NCBI GenBank assembly: GCA_015178975.1
Contig: WHVD01000273.1
Location: 1-64,000 of the forward strand
Origin: Hysterangium stoloniferum
Taxonomy: Eukaryota > Basidiomycota > Agaricomycetes > Hysterangiales > Hysterangiaceae
Direction of reading: 5' to 3'
Length of the DNA: 64,000 nt
Position numbers and translations under genes: made by a program. Positions 11,421 through 24,100 of this stretch are shown here, in pieces. The notes beneath the pieces were generated by a model, which saw nothing but the letters and a program-made list of their open reading frames with translations, was not told where the DNA came from and did not search any database. How positions within the stretch are numbered: the first letter of the stretch is position 1; the number at the start of each line of letters is the position of its first letter.

Positions 11421-12147
11421 TGTTAAGAACTGAAAATGGACTGATGTCAGAAGGCTGATGGGGGCTGAATGGAAGGATGTGGCTTCAGCCTATGTGCTGT
11501 GTCTTCATAAAGGGACCGTCAGGTGTCCTTAAATTTCAGATGTATAAACTGAACTTAGTGGTCAGACTCCAAACTATGTGTGTGCTGTCAGGGTCTGAAA
11601 CGGTGTGTTGAGGTTGGGTCATAAGGGGCAGATCAAGTCGTAAGTCAGAGAGTGTCAGAGGGCATTGGAGGGTGGAGTCATGGGTGGATAGTGGAGTTAG
11701 AGGCTAGAGGGTATCTAAGTTGATATTCTGATTGACCTTTTTCTACATTACATACAGAGTTATATATAATTTTCCAGTGCTTGAAACTACTGAAAGAGGG
11801 AAGAGTGGAAATGTCCAATAGCAAACAAACAAACATAAAACAAGGGTACTGCAATGGGGTCAGAAGGCCAAGATTAGTCAGAGTGCAGTATTCTACTAAT
11901 AAGGAAATGGTCTGAGGTATATATGGGCATTAATAAGACGGATCAACAAAAGGTAGGAACAGATTGAAAGTATAACCAGACAGCCTTGAGTATACTTGAC
12001 AGGGTCGCTAGCAGGGACTGATTGCTGTGAAGGTATACATCAGTGTTGGGGAACTGTCGGGGTCCAACATGAGAGTATGGGTGACACTTGGAAGGTTAAT
12101 GGTTGTTCTTAGTATCGGGTTCTGCCAGGTTATGACATGGTTATAAC
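11421..12147 (-). mobile_element. Diverged LTR related to family A
   Basis: This starts TGTTAAGAACTG and ends GGTTATAACA. Internal landmarks (GGCTTCAGC..TATGTGCTG, AGGTGTCCTTA, TTGATATTCTGATTG) align with 6874-7595. No clean target duplication was found (left flank TATGT, right flank TGTTC), so a flank may have changed. Confidence 0.6.
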
Positions 12148-12717
12148 ATGTTCAAAATTGTTTTCACCATTGCACTCACATTACCATCTCCACCTACCCT
12201 TCCCTCACACTTGCTGCTATCTGCAGGAGCACCAGGTGAACCTCCACTGACATCCAGCTTCTTAATTACCATCATGGTCAGCTGCATTGGATGTGCAGCC
12301 ATGGCTGTCATGCAACTCAAGCCAACTCAAGATCATTCTACTGTTGTTTCCCAACACCACCATTCTCCTCCAGCTGCTGATCTGACCCATAACCAGGACC
12401 AGAACACAAAATAGGCCACATAATCCTATTAGCATTCTAGCTTGTCATCGTCATCTCAGATCTTGTCCTATTGATGAAACGTTTCCCCCTCCTCATTGTT
12501 GATTCATCCAAATCATCCACCTTCACATCACCATGATCACAAACACCCTTATCCAATTCATGTCCACCTCCAAACTGGGTGCCAGGAATGGCAACCTCAC
12601 TCTACTTCTGTCCCCCCTAACACCCAACAAAATCACCAAATGGTCCTGTTTTGATATGGGATGAATAACCTAGTGGGCTATGGAACGACAATGCCAGACA
12701 ATCATGTATTTTAGGTT
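12148..12717. other. No gene recognised
   Basis: A short open frame at 12148-12414 has no recognisable domain and is not called. Confidence 0.4.
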
Positions 12718-12722
12718 GTTCT
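12718..12722. repeat. Target duplication GTTCT (left)
   Basis: This matches GTTCT at 13936-13940 on the far side of the LTR. Confidence 0.85.
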
Positions 12723-13935
12723 TGTTAAGCTCCAAGTAACTCCAAGTCGGAGTCCGACTGGAGTTTCTGGTAACTAGTCCAAAACATACTCTCCAGGAAT
12801 GTCCTGTGGAGTCTCTGGGTAATAGTCCAGCAGAGTTTCCAGGGATTTAGTACAAAGATGAGAGTATATTGGAATAACTACCAGAGAGTGCATACAAGAT
12901 GGACTTGGCTTCAGCTTATGGGCTGCACCATTGTGCACTCACTTGGGTGTCCATATTTCAAGCCGACAGACTGCTGACAAGGGAGATGTAGATTCTGGAG
13001 TTCCCGTGGGAGTTCTGGAAATCGAGTGTACAGACAGAGTAGAGAGTCAGGACTGAGGATCAGACTGATACAGGGTGTAACTAAGTTGAGATTGAAACTG
13101 GATTGTATATACAGATTCTATCTGGGTTATATAGGCTGAGAACTAATCTATTACCAATCTAGCCAAAAGAGGATAAATGGATAAGAATGTAGAAACAGGA
13201 TATACAAAGACCAAAACAGGAGTTAGGGATGGAATGGAATGGGAGTGGAGAATGAATCATGACAGGTCATTTGACCATAACAGGGAACAGGGTTCTATGC
13301 TCTGTTAGAGGGGTTCTGGAAGTCCAGTCAGAGTCTGGTGATGGGAACATGAGACATAGAGAGTCAGGTATAAGCAGGAAGGTGTCCAGAGGTTTCCAGT
13401 CCTAACATGGGAGCATGGATCAAACTGCAGATGGTCATTAGACCATATCTGGAACAGAGTTGTATGCTATGTTAGAGAGATTCCAGGAGTCCAGTCAGAG
13501 TCCAGTGACAGGAATGTGAGACAGAGAGGGTCAGATATAAACAGGAAGGTGTTCAGAGTCCTGCGGGTTTTCCAGTCCTAACATGGGAGCAGGGATCAAA
13601 CTGCAAGTGGTTATTAGACCATATCAGGAGCAGAGTTGTATGCTCTGTTAGAGAGATTGCGGGAGTCTGGTCGGAGTCCAGTGACAGTTACATGGGACAG
13701 AGCAGGTCAGATATAAACAGGAAGGGATCTGGAGTCCTGCAGGTTCCGGGTGATAACAGAAGGTGGCTAGTTGGGAGGCAGACTGACACAATGAGATATG
13801 AGTCAAAGGGTACTTGATGGATGAAGGTCAGGTTCCGGTGGGTTCTGGATCTTGATACTGGTCCAGAAGGTGGATCAGAACCTGATATGATATCTGGATA
13901 ATACTCCATGGAGTTCCCAGGAACGGATCTTGACA
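12723..13935 (-). mobile_element. Solo LTR (family B)
   Basis: The 1213-base unit starts TGTTAAGCTCC and ends CTTGACA, with GTTCT directly repeated outside both ends. It is homologous to the LTR at 45621-47520. The TATA-like box (CTATATAACC) reads on the minus strand. Internal degenerate duplications are seen around 13310-13700, where phrases such as GTCAGATATAAACAGGAAG recur. Confidence 0.85.
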
Positions 13936-13940
13936 GTTCT
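13936..13940. repeat. Target duplication GTTCT (right)
   Basis: Right partner of 12718-12722. Confidence 0.85.
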
Positions 13941-14562
13941 ATGATTTGTGTTGATACTATGATGGTTGTCATGACCCAGATCCAGATACCACCCACAAAC
14001 CCACACCAACATTCATATCCAATGGCAATAACAACTGCAAAGTTGGCATTGTGGTCCTAAATGGCAATTACAACAATGATAACCATGTCTTTCACCTTGT
14101 CTTGTATGATTCAGCATTGTTGATAATGACAAGACATTTGGGAACAATCACAAAACCATTTTAAATGGTGAAGGGGATGGTTTGAACAGTGAAGGGGATA
14201 GTTTGGATGGTGAAGACATCCCTCTTCAATGCCATCTGTGAATGATACCTGGTTGGTGGAGGGAATACTAAATATAGTCTTTTAAACGGTTTTCTCAGCT
14301 ATCTATTTAAACAATTGTACAGGACTCATCATTTGCCAATTGGTGTTAGTCCATTTGCCATTACTTCTTACCCTCATCCACTTTGACATATCATCTATGT
14401 ATGAATATAGACCAATCACATCCAAACAGATTACCTGAAACCATGCTACCAAACAGACATTCAAACTTCCAATCCACCTCTCCTGCTTGCCCTAACACAT
14501 CATGTCTGTAGTTGCAAGGGTTCACAGCATCTGTTGCACACTACTTATTAGTTTTATTCTTC
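13941..14562. other. No gene recognised
   Basis: AT- and C-rich sequence without an open frame of note. Confidence 0.4.
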
Positions 14563-14567
14563 ATAAT
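14563..14567. repeat. Target duplication ATAAT (left)
   Basis: This matches 15307-15311. Confidence 0.85.
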
Positions 14568-15306
14568 TGTTACGACCGTGTCACAACCCTATCGGTCCCC
14601 GAGGTTATCACCACCTATCGACGATTCGAGTTACTGTTCAAGTTACCACATCGGAGACTATCGGCCCCCGAAGCTGACGTATGCTTTCACGGTGATCAAA
14701 CCCCGTTTACGCCCACGTCAAAATATACTCGTACTATCTGGTTAAACTTTTGATACATCCCTTTTTATTATGTTAATCCGTTTGATCCTATGTTTCATAT
14801 ATGTCTATCTATATTTGTAGTCCTTGAACTATTTCCTTTTATCGTAATTTCGCTCTCAGTTATCATTGGCCTCCGAACTAATCATAAACTTCCCGTTCCT
14901 AGTCAAGCTTATTGTTAATGCCATTTTCCGCCCTCCTCCCCATTAGTATTTTCTAGATGCCTGTTACTTGTATATGAACCCGCTGTAGTTGTAGTTACTA
15001 GGCAATCAGAATATTGACTCAGAATACCCTCATACGTCTGCAACAGTCTCATACTAAGAATTCCCCTATCCGCCTTCACGTGCGCTCGCCCACTCTTGGC
15101 CCCGACCCCTTGGCCCGACACTTGACTTGTCCTTCGGTTCCGATCGGTATCTCGCCAAAAGGTTCTTCTTAGGATTAGTCTTCGCCCGTCCGAAATCTAA
15201 GGACAACCTACGGATATTTGCGAGGGCGCAGCACATAAGCTGAAGCCAAGTCCTTCCGATCGGTCCCCGTCGGCCACCGACATTAGTCAGTTTTTAGTTC
15301 TTAACA
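14568..15306 (+). mobile_element. Solo LTR (family A)
   Basis: The 739-base unit starts TGTTACGACC and ends TTCTTAACA, flanked by ATAAT on both sides. It is the reverse-oriented relative of 6874-7595, sharing the GGACTTGGCTTCAGCTTATG segment on the opposite strand. Confidence 0.9.
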
Positions 15307-15311
15307 ATAAT
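15307..15311. repeat. Target duplication ATAAT (right)
   Basis: Right partner of 14563-14567. Confidence 0.85.
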
Positions 15312-17019
15312 CAACTGAAAACTAGCTCACAATCCTCCTACTCACACACTGTCCCCATCCCCCACATTCCTGATACAATGCTATCTACATATCTCAGCTA
15401 CACTCTACATCCTTTCATAATCTCAAGGCAATGGTGCAAACAGTATGGCCTGTCCCACTTTGGACCCACTTTGTACTTGGAAGGTAACATATTCCATCCT
15501 CACTATACTCTACCTGTCATTGCTAACCCACATTAGACTATGAAATGTTTCCTCAATCACTGATTCCCCCATTTTCACCACATTCTCTTCAAGTGCCTAC
15601 TACCACCTCCTTTTATCACACAACCTCACATCCTGTTGAGGCATGCTCCCACTCAGAGGGTATGTATGTTGTCCTTAGCTGAATATTATTTTCTCTCATT
15701 GCTGAGATGCCAATTAGGTGACCACAGTGTCCTGACTCCAAGGGTGTCTCAACAATGGGTACCTGCTCTCAGCATATTAGGGATGCATTTTGCATTGGTA
15801 AGGTATGTATTTTACTCTTCAAAAACCCTTTTTCTTTTTGTCAGTGAATAATTCATTAGAAGAAATCTCACCCACCTCATCCTCTTTATTTCATTCCCTC
15901 CAATCCAACCACACCAGCTAGTCATCTCACCCAACAACCTCAAGTGTGAACCCTCTCTCCTGCCATTCTGTTAGGGAGGGAGTTTATAATTACTATAATC
16001 TCAGATATTTACTAATAAAAGTCTTATTTTTACAAAACTCCATCTTTAAATAGTAATATCTATTGAAAGTATTAAATTGTTAAAAAACAATCATTATATA
16101 TAGTTTTCCATATTACATACTATACAACCCACAGCCATTCAATAAATCCCATTGTATATAATTTCCTTCTTTTTACAGATACCTACTAATACTTTTATTA
16201 GTGCTTTGTTTTTTAAAAGTTGCAATGTAGTTATTTTCATGTAAAATATGCAAAATGTCATTGGAAATTTTGCATACCACAGCTGTCTTTCTTAAATGAA
16301 ACTGCCTATATATTCTGGGTATGTTGAATCAAGTAGAAATCTGTTCAGATTGACAGATCCATTCTGAAGCAATACATATGTATTTAGAGGTGCCCATGAT
16401 CTATGTACATACATATGCATGGAGTGGACTATCTAAAGGGAGCTATTTTTAAAAGTATTAGTGCTTCAAACTACTAAATTTTCTTATTGTCTGCATGTGT
16501 CTGGAAAGATACTTTAGTTTGTAATGTATGTATGAGAGAGTTTAAAACATTCTCAAAGTTTTAGAAACCAAATTATATTTGAGTCACATCCCAGATGTTT
16601 AAATGACCTTTAGAGTATATTAAAATTTGGTATACTTAATAGTTTTCAGATATCCTCCTAGATATTACCCAGTCACTTCCTTAAATATCCTCTAGGTTGC
16701 CAAGCTCTAAATGTATCAAAATATTAGCAGAAAAATCATCCTAAAAGACTTTAAAGCTTGTGTGCAAAGTGTGAAACCAAAAAGTAATTTCTTTGCAATT
16801 TTCCCTCACAGTGACATCAGCTGCTGACATCTATATGTGAGAAGATTTGGGTATATAAATATGAGTTCTGTGAAACACCTTGTGGCTTTTGAACCAAGTT
16901 ATTGTCAAACTGTTCTGATAATAGAATAATACCCACCACTGTTGACCAATGTGTTTTGGCATTATTGGTGCCTATCATGGAGATAGATGCTGGGATTATC
17001 CAGCATTAATTGTTAAGAT
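15312..17019. other. No gene recognised
   Basis: AT-rich sequence with no supported coding frame or repeat partner noticed. Confidence 0.4.
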
Positions 17020-17069
17020 ATGTAATAATTTCTTTTTTTGGAAAATGAGATTATTCCCACAAACCCAGA

Positions 17070-17160
17070 TTTGAAGTGCTGGGCAAGATTGACCACACAG
17101 GCATCCATGGGCACCTGTCCTATAGGCACCTGTGGGGTCAATCTTTCCCAGCACTTCAAT
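17070..17160. repeat. Near-perfect hairpin (inverted repeat)
   Basis: The left arm TTGAAGTGCTGGGCAAGATT pairs with the right arm AATCTTTCCCAGCACTTCAA around a short loop containing GGCACC runs. The stem is about 30 pairs with a few mismatches. TATGTAATAATT lies on both sides (about 17020 and 17159), which could be a duplication around a foldback element. Confidence 0.65.
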
Positions 17161-17415
17161 ATGTAATAATTGCCTTTTTTACTGTAGTAGTCACATGCAT
17201 AATTAGAACTCAGACACTTTTTAACCCCAACAACCACTTGCTCTGCACAAGTATTGGTTTGGAAACTTGTCTTGACATTGACATGTCACACATCTCTTCA
17301 AGAAGAATCTTCTCTCTGACAAGGGGTTTCACACTGTACCAGTTGAAGCCAACTTGTCTTGCTCAACTCTCATAGCATCTTCATTCTTATTTTGTAACCA
17401 ACTGTGATCCACTCA

Positions 17416-17522
17416 TCTCAATGATTCCTTTTATCACATAATTCCCATTTGCACCTCCAGGGTTGATTGCTCCCTCTATTTAAGCATTCCATTAATCCCA
17501 CCTTAATGGTTGATCTCCATCA
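17416..17522. repeat. Dispersed repeat, copy 2
   Basis: Partner of 11181-11284 in the same orientation. Confidence 0.6.
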
Positions 17523-17529
17523 CTATAAT

Positions 17530-17760
17530 ACTTCATCCATCACACTGTTCAAAAACTTCTTGGTCACCATTCAAATATGCTTTGCCCCTTTGAAAAACTT
17601 CTCCATCACCATTCAAAAACCTCTTCATTGGCATTCACAAATGTGATTACCATTCAGAAATCTGTTCATTGGCACTTGAAAATGTCTTTGCCAGTCCCAG
17701 TCTTCAAAGTGGGCATCCCTGGTGGTGATCACCATTCCAAAACCTCTTTGTCACCATAAC
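17530..17760. repeat. Degenerate short tandem repeats
   Basis: Variants of CACCATTCAAAAACCTCTTC recur about every 30 bases. No coding role is apparent. Confidence 0.45.
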
Positions 17761-18100
17761 CAGGTCTGGTTCACTTGATGCCATTCAGACACAGAAAAGA
17801 GAATCTTGGCCAAAGGGCTGGGGTGACTGAGCTGTATAGCAAGGTGCTCACCATGCAGGTCTTGAAACAGATAATCAGCTCAGTCCAACGCCATGTGTCT
17901 GTCATTGTAAGTGAATGCATACAGTCTCTGTCCTTCTATTTTCTGTATGCTGATGAATTTGATACTGCTCCATGTTGCCAAATACAAACAATAAAGCATT
18001 TGTAAATTGTATCAATATTATTGTTTCCAACTTTACAGAAACGGAAATAACTGCAAAAACATTACTGACAATACATACAGTTTATAGAAATAAGAGGTGA
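17761..18100. other. Downstream flank of the NLR gene; no separate gene recognised
   Basis: This is the 3' flank of the minus-strand receptor gene. A 76-residue plus-strand frame at 17775-18005 has no recognisable domain. Confidence 0.35.
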
Positions 18101-21100
18101 TTAACCATGGCATTGCTGCCAAGAGTTTCCATGGGCCATGTGCCTCAAATCAAGCTCAATAGCGGTTCGCGGAATGAGAAGTTTAGTTAATGGAGTATAA
18201 AATGGCTCTCGAGAACCAGGTGGTACCCAGAATAAGAGCCGGTTGTTAGGTCCCTTGATCCATCCTTCATTGTCCAGTGTGAATGAAATATGCCGAAAGT
18301 CTTCTAAGGAGATACCTTCCAGAAGCTGTGCCATGTCACAAAGTGCATCATCATTGTGCGGTGAAAAGCTAACAGAGAGTTGCACAATACCTTGCCAGAG
18401 CCGGACCGTCTTGTCACCTGAACCGGAGATGATCCGAGTCCCGTCTGGCGAAAACGCGACCGAATGAACCCAAGACGTGTGTCCCTGAAATGGCTCCTGC
18501 AACAGTTTTCCCGTCGCCGCATCCCAGAGCCGGACGGTGTTGTCAGCAGAAGCGGACACGATCCGAGTCCCGTCCGGCGAAAACGCGACCGAACATACCC
18601 AAGACGTGTGTCCCTGAAATGGCTCCTGCAACAACTTTCCCGTCGCCGCATCCCAGAGCCGGACGGTGTTGTCAGCAGAAGCGGACACGATCCGAGTCCC
18701 GTCCGGCGAAAACGCGACTGAACATACCCAAGACGTGTGTCCATGCAACGGCTGCCACAACGGCTTTCCCGTCGCCACATCCCAGAGCCGGACGGTGTTG
18801 TCACCAGAACCGGACACGATCCGAGTCCCGTCCGGCGAAAATGCGACCGAATGAACCCAATTCGTGTGTCCCTGCAACGGCTCCAGCAAAGGCTTTCCAG
18901 TCGCCGCATCCCAGAGCCGGACGGTCTTGTCACCAGAACCGGACGCGAACCGCGTCCCGTCCGGAGAAAACGCGACCGAACGAACCAAAGACGTATGTCC
19001 CTGCAACGGTTCCTGCAACGGCTTTCCCGTCGCCGCATCCCAGAGCCGGACGGTGTTGTCACGAGAACCGGACACGATCCGAGTCCCGTCCGGCGAAAAC
19101 GCGACCGAATCTACCCAATCTGTGTGTCCATGCAACGGCTCCAGCAACGGCTTTCCAGTCGCCGCATCCCAGAGCCGGACGGTCTTGTCAGCAGAACTGG
19201 ACACGATCCGAGTCCCTTCCGGTGAAAACGCGACCGCACGAACCGAAGACGTGTGTCCCCGCAATGGCTGCCGCAACGACTTTCCCATCGCCGCATCCCA
19301 GAGCCGGACGGTGTTGTCACGAGAACCGGACGCGATCCGAGTCCAATCCGGGGAAAAAGCGACCGAATATACCCAATCCGTGTGTCCCTGCAACAGCTCC
19401 TTCAACGGCTTTCCCGTCGCCGCATCCCAGAGCCGGATGGTGTTGTCAGCAGAACCGGACACGATCCGAGTCCCTTCCGGTGAAAACGCGACCGCACGAA
19501 CCGAAGACGTGTGTCCCCGCAATGGCTGCCGCAACGACTTTCCCGTCGCCGCATTCCAGAGCCGGACGGTGTTGTCAGCAGAACCGGACACGATCCGCAT
19601 GCCGTCCGGCGAAAACGCGACCGAATATACCCGATTCATGTGTCCCTGCAACGGCAACGACTTTCCCGTCGCCGCATCCCAGAGCCGGACATTGTTGTCA
19701 ACAGAACCGGACACGATCCGAGTCCCGTCCGGCGAAAACGCAACTGAATGAACCCAAGACGTGTGTCCATGCAACGCCCGCCGCAACGGCCTTCCCGTCG
19801 CCGCATCCCAGAGCCGGACGGTCTTGTCCGCAGAACCGGACACAATCCGAGTCCCGTCCGGCGAAAACGCGACCGAACGAACCGAAGACGTGTGTCCATA
19901 CAACGGCTCCTTCAACGGCTTTCCCGTCGCCGCATCCCAGAGCCGGACGGTGTTGTCACGAGAACCGGACACGATCCGCGTCCCGTCCGGCGAAAACGCG
20001 ACTGAACATACCCAATCCGTGTGTCCATGCAACGGCTGCCACAACGGCTTTCCCGTCGCCACATCCCAGAGCCGGACGGTGTTGTCACCAGAACCGGACA
20101 CAATCCGAGTCCCGTCCGGCGAAAACGCGACCGAACGAACCGAAGACGTGTGTCCATGCAACGGCTCCTTCAACGGCTTTCCCGTCGCCGCATCCCAGAG
20201 CCGGACGGTCTTGTCAGCAGAAGCGGACACGATCCGAGTCCCGTCTGGCGAAAACGCGACCGAATCTACCCAATCCGTGTGTCCATGCAACGGCTCCTGC
20301 AACGACTTTCCTGTCGTCGCATCCCAGACCCGGACGGTCTTGTCCGCAGAACCGGACACGATCCGCGTCCCGTCCGGCGAAAACGCGACTGAAAGAACCG
20401 AAGACGTGTCTCTATGCAACGGCTGCCCCAACAGCTTTCCCGTCGCCGCATCCCAGAGCCGGACGGTCTTGTCAGCAGAACCGGACACAATCCGAGTCCC
20501 GTCCGGCGAAAATGCGACCGAACGAACCGAATCCGTGTGTCTATGCAACGGCTCCTTCAACGGCTTTCCCGTTGCCGCATCCCAGAGCCGGACGGTCTTG
20601 TCACGAGAACCGGACACGATCCGAGTCCCGTCCGGCGAAAACGCGACTGAATGAACCCAATCCGTGTGTCCCTGCAACGGCTCCTGCAACGGCTTTCCCG
20701 TCGCCGCATCCCAGACCCGGACGGTGTTGTCACGAGAACCGGACACGATCCGCGTCCCATCCGGCGAAAACGCGACTGAATGAACCGAAGACGTGTGTCC
20801 ATGCAACGGCTGCCGCAACGGCTTTCCCGTCGCCGCATCCCAGACCCGGACGGTCTTGTCAGCAGAACCGGACACGATCCGCATGCCGTCCGGCGAAAAC
20901 GCGACCGAATATACCCAATCCACGTGTCCCTGCAACGGCTCCTGCAACGACTTTCCTGTCGCCGCATCCCAGACCCGGACGGTGTTGTCAGCAGAACCAG
21001 ACACGATCCGAGTCCCGTCCGGTGAAAATGAGACCGAAGAGACCTGATGCCTGTGCCCTCGAATTACACTTTGAACAACCGGCCAGTTGAAATCGTGCCC

Positions 21101-24100
21101 ATAAGCCAATCGAAGGGTATTAGGATATTTTTCATTGAATTTGCGTGATATGATGGAGTCACTTGGCGAAAATGGAAGTGCTGACAGGTATAGGTGCGGA
21201 GTGCTGTATGCAATCGCAACACCAAACATCTGAATGAACCTGACAACATCCAATACAGTGGAAGAAACGTCGTCATATCCAGCATGCTCCTACCATGGTC
21301 CATTGGCATCTTTCATTGTTTCCGTTATTACATGATGATCACTAACCTTTAGCCACCCAGCTATTCCCCGAAGTTCTGATGCAGTCCTACTCGACAGAGT
21401 ATCGGTAAGGCTGAGTGCTTCGAGCCAAAATAGTATACGTTCATCATTGACGAATGATCTCACTTCCTCAACCAGGCGTTTTTTGAGAGCAATTATTTTC
21501 TCCTCATTTACCGTTCCATCGCGCGGTCCTTCCAGAATATGTTTCAGCCAGAACCGACATGAATACGATAGATGAGGGGTGATGCATTTCTTGACCGTTT
21601 CCGGCAGGCCCGGAACCTGTGCGTTAGGGTAATACGACGACCCCATCTTGCAAATGTTAAACCGAAGACCATGTTTCGGGTCAGCCATAACTCGCAACGA
21701 CGCGAATGCAAGGTCATATTGCACCTTTGACAAATCAACAAAAAATTCTTTACTAAGGTCCTGATCTGTCAGGAAGTCACGAAATGATGCATGAAGAGGT
21801 CGGATAAGGGAAGCTGAGCCTGTTACCCCATTCAGAAGCGAACCCATGTGTTTCACCACCAACTCCACGTCATAACGGTCATTGCTGTGTGGGAATTGAA
21901 ATCGCATCGCATTCAAAGAAACTAGGGGAAGTGGGTCGGCTGTGCCAAGTACTTGACTCATCACTGAACAGAACTGTGACAGGAATTCTGAACGTGGGCC
22001 TTCTTCAGCCGTTCCATCATCGTCCGGTGCAATTTGTGACAGAATGAAGTAATACAAATCGTTAAGCTCTCGAGGACTGCGCGACATGATATGACCGAAT
22101 CGTCTCTTAGGAGTCCAACCACGGGTGTCTTTGATATATTCACAAGCAATCCGTGCCCACTCAAACAACCCTTCAACTTTCTTGGCCAGGGATATGACCT
22201 CGTCCTTTCCTAGATTCGTACTCTCTTTCAGCTTATGCTCGATGTAAGTCCGGATGTCATGCTCTGCACAGTCCGGCGGAATATCATCCATGGAAACTTG
22301 TTTGATGTGGTCGACTCCTTTGAATTTCTTTGATATGTCATCAAGGGGACGGGATGTGACCACGATCCGAAAATTGTCGGGAAGTTTAGTAACACGTGGA
22401 ATGGCAGGATCATCGAGTTGGCTGGACAAAACACGAAGGAGGTGCTCTCGCGTCCCAGCTTCTCCGCTTTCATCCAATGCATCCATGACAATGACTACAG
22501 GGCCCGCATGCGACCAGTCCATGCTCTTGAGGGGTTCCATTACAAGCTTGTGCCACTGCTGTATGGTGTCAGACGTACGCTTCAGTTGCATGTTACTCTT
22601 AACAGCGTTTTCCAGTGACAGCCTCATCGCAGGGTTGAGATCCGCGAGGTCCCGAGCGATAGTCGAGAAGACTTTTTTGTGCAGCTGATCGCTTGTTCTG
22701 TTACGGTCGAAGCAAAAGCATGAACCGAGGGCTCCAAAATCTTTGCACCACCGAGCTATCGTGTGAGCGATTGCTGATTTACCTTTGCCTGCAGGACCAG
22801 ATAGCCACAGGATACGGGGAATGTCACTTCCTGTCATGAAGATCCAATCAACAATATCCTTAAGGATCTCTTCACGTGTGTTCGGCAGGCATTGTTTCGT
22901 GGTGATTAGCCCAGCGCCACTTGCATAGACTACGCCGTTAATGTCGAGTGTTTCAGCTGGAGAGACAAATTAGTGAATATCCAGTCAAAGGTACCAAAAT
23001 TTCTTTGCCTATGTGATGAACAAAGATCTCTACATCCCGAATGGCATTATCTCGGAACTGCTGCATGAGATTATCCAGGACACTGCTGTATTTTTCGATC
23101 GCATCCTCTGTCTCTGAGATAATGTTTTTACCGAGCCTAAGCCCTGCCATACGATGTGAAAGAACGTCCGTGAAGTGCGGAAGGACATTCATGGCTGATT
23201 ACTCACAGACGTTTTTGGTCCCCGAGTAACGACCGATGAAATCCGCGCATTCGACAGTTTGCTGAACCAAATTCACGAAGACAGCATCCATCGATGAGAT
23301 CTTGCACAGCTTCTTTTGTTCTTCAGCCAGGACCTTGTAGACGTCATGCAGCTTTTTAAACAGCTTAAGCAGGCACGCGTGCTTTTCCGCCTGAGCAAGT
23401 ACCATCTGCTAGAAATTATAGGTAGAAATGAAATTCCGTACGGAAAAACGTACCTTCGAAGCAGCGGAGAGCACTCCCAAGGCAAGCTTGACATATGGAT
23501 GAACCTAATCGGAAGGACATGAGTTTGTTCTTTTCACGAAAGTGACAACACATACATCGCCGATCTCCTTTATGACGCTGTCGAATATCTTGAACGGCTG
23601 GAGGTACCTCATTTCGATGTGACCCGTGGTGCCGTTGGCATCAACAAGTGGTCGTTCTGCGTGCTCGAAAATGTGTTGCAACAATGAGACAACCACATTA
23701 AAATCATCATCCTCAGCAGAGGAATATTTTATCATATCCATGTGTTTCTTGTTCAACGCGATAGCTTCAGCATCCCGTGCACCTGGGACAATAGCAGAGG
23801 ACTTTGCCACGATCTAACTCCATGTGAGCTCGTAACAATGAAACAGTGCTATTTAAGGCACTTACAAAACTAGATGTGCCGTCATGCAGAACAGTTTCAT
23901 AGCTCTCATAAAGAAACTTTGTAATGAAGGAAATGCTGATCGGGTTGAACTGAGATAACTGTGTCTCCAGCATCTCTGAATTGGTCGCCAAATGTCGTAA
24001 TAATGTACGAGTAGTATTTCCATCGACCGGTGAAAGTACAAGTTTTTGAGAGGCAGAGAGTGCAACGTCGGCACCTTGGTGGGGTGTGCCAAAGAACAGT

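Noticed and set aside
18490..21090. An 866-codon open frame on the plus strand, plus several shorter ones, antisense to the WD40 array.
   Set aside because: The 129-base period is divisible by three and the unit's complement lacks stops in some frames, so any such array gives long antisense frames. The encoded sequence is a Pro/Arg/Ser/Cys repeat with no independent support.
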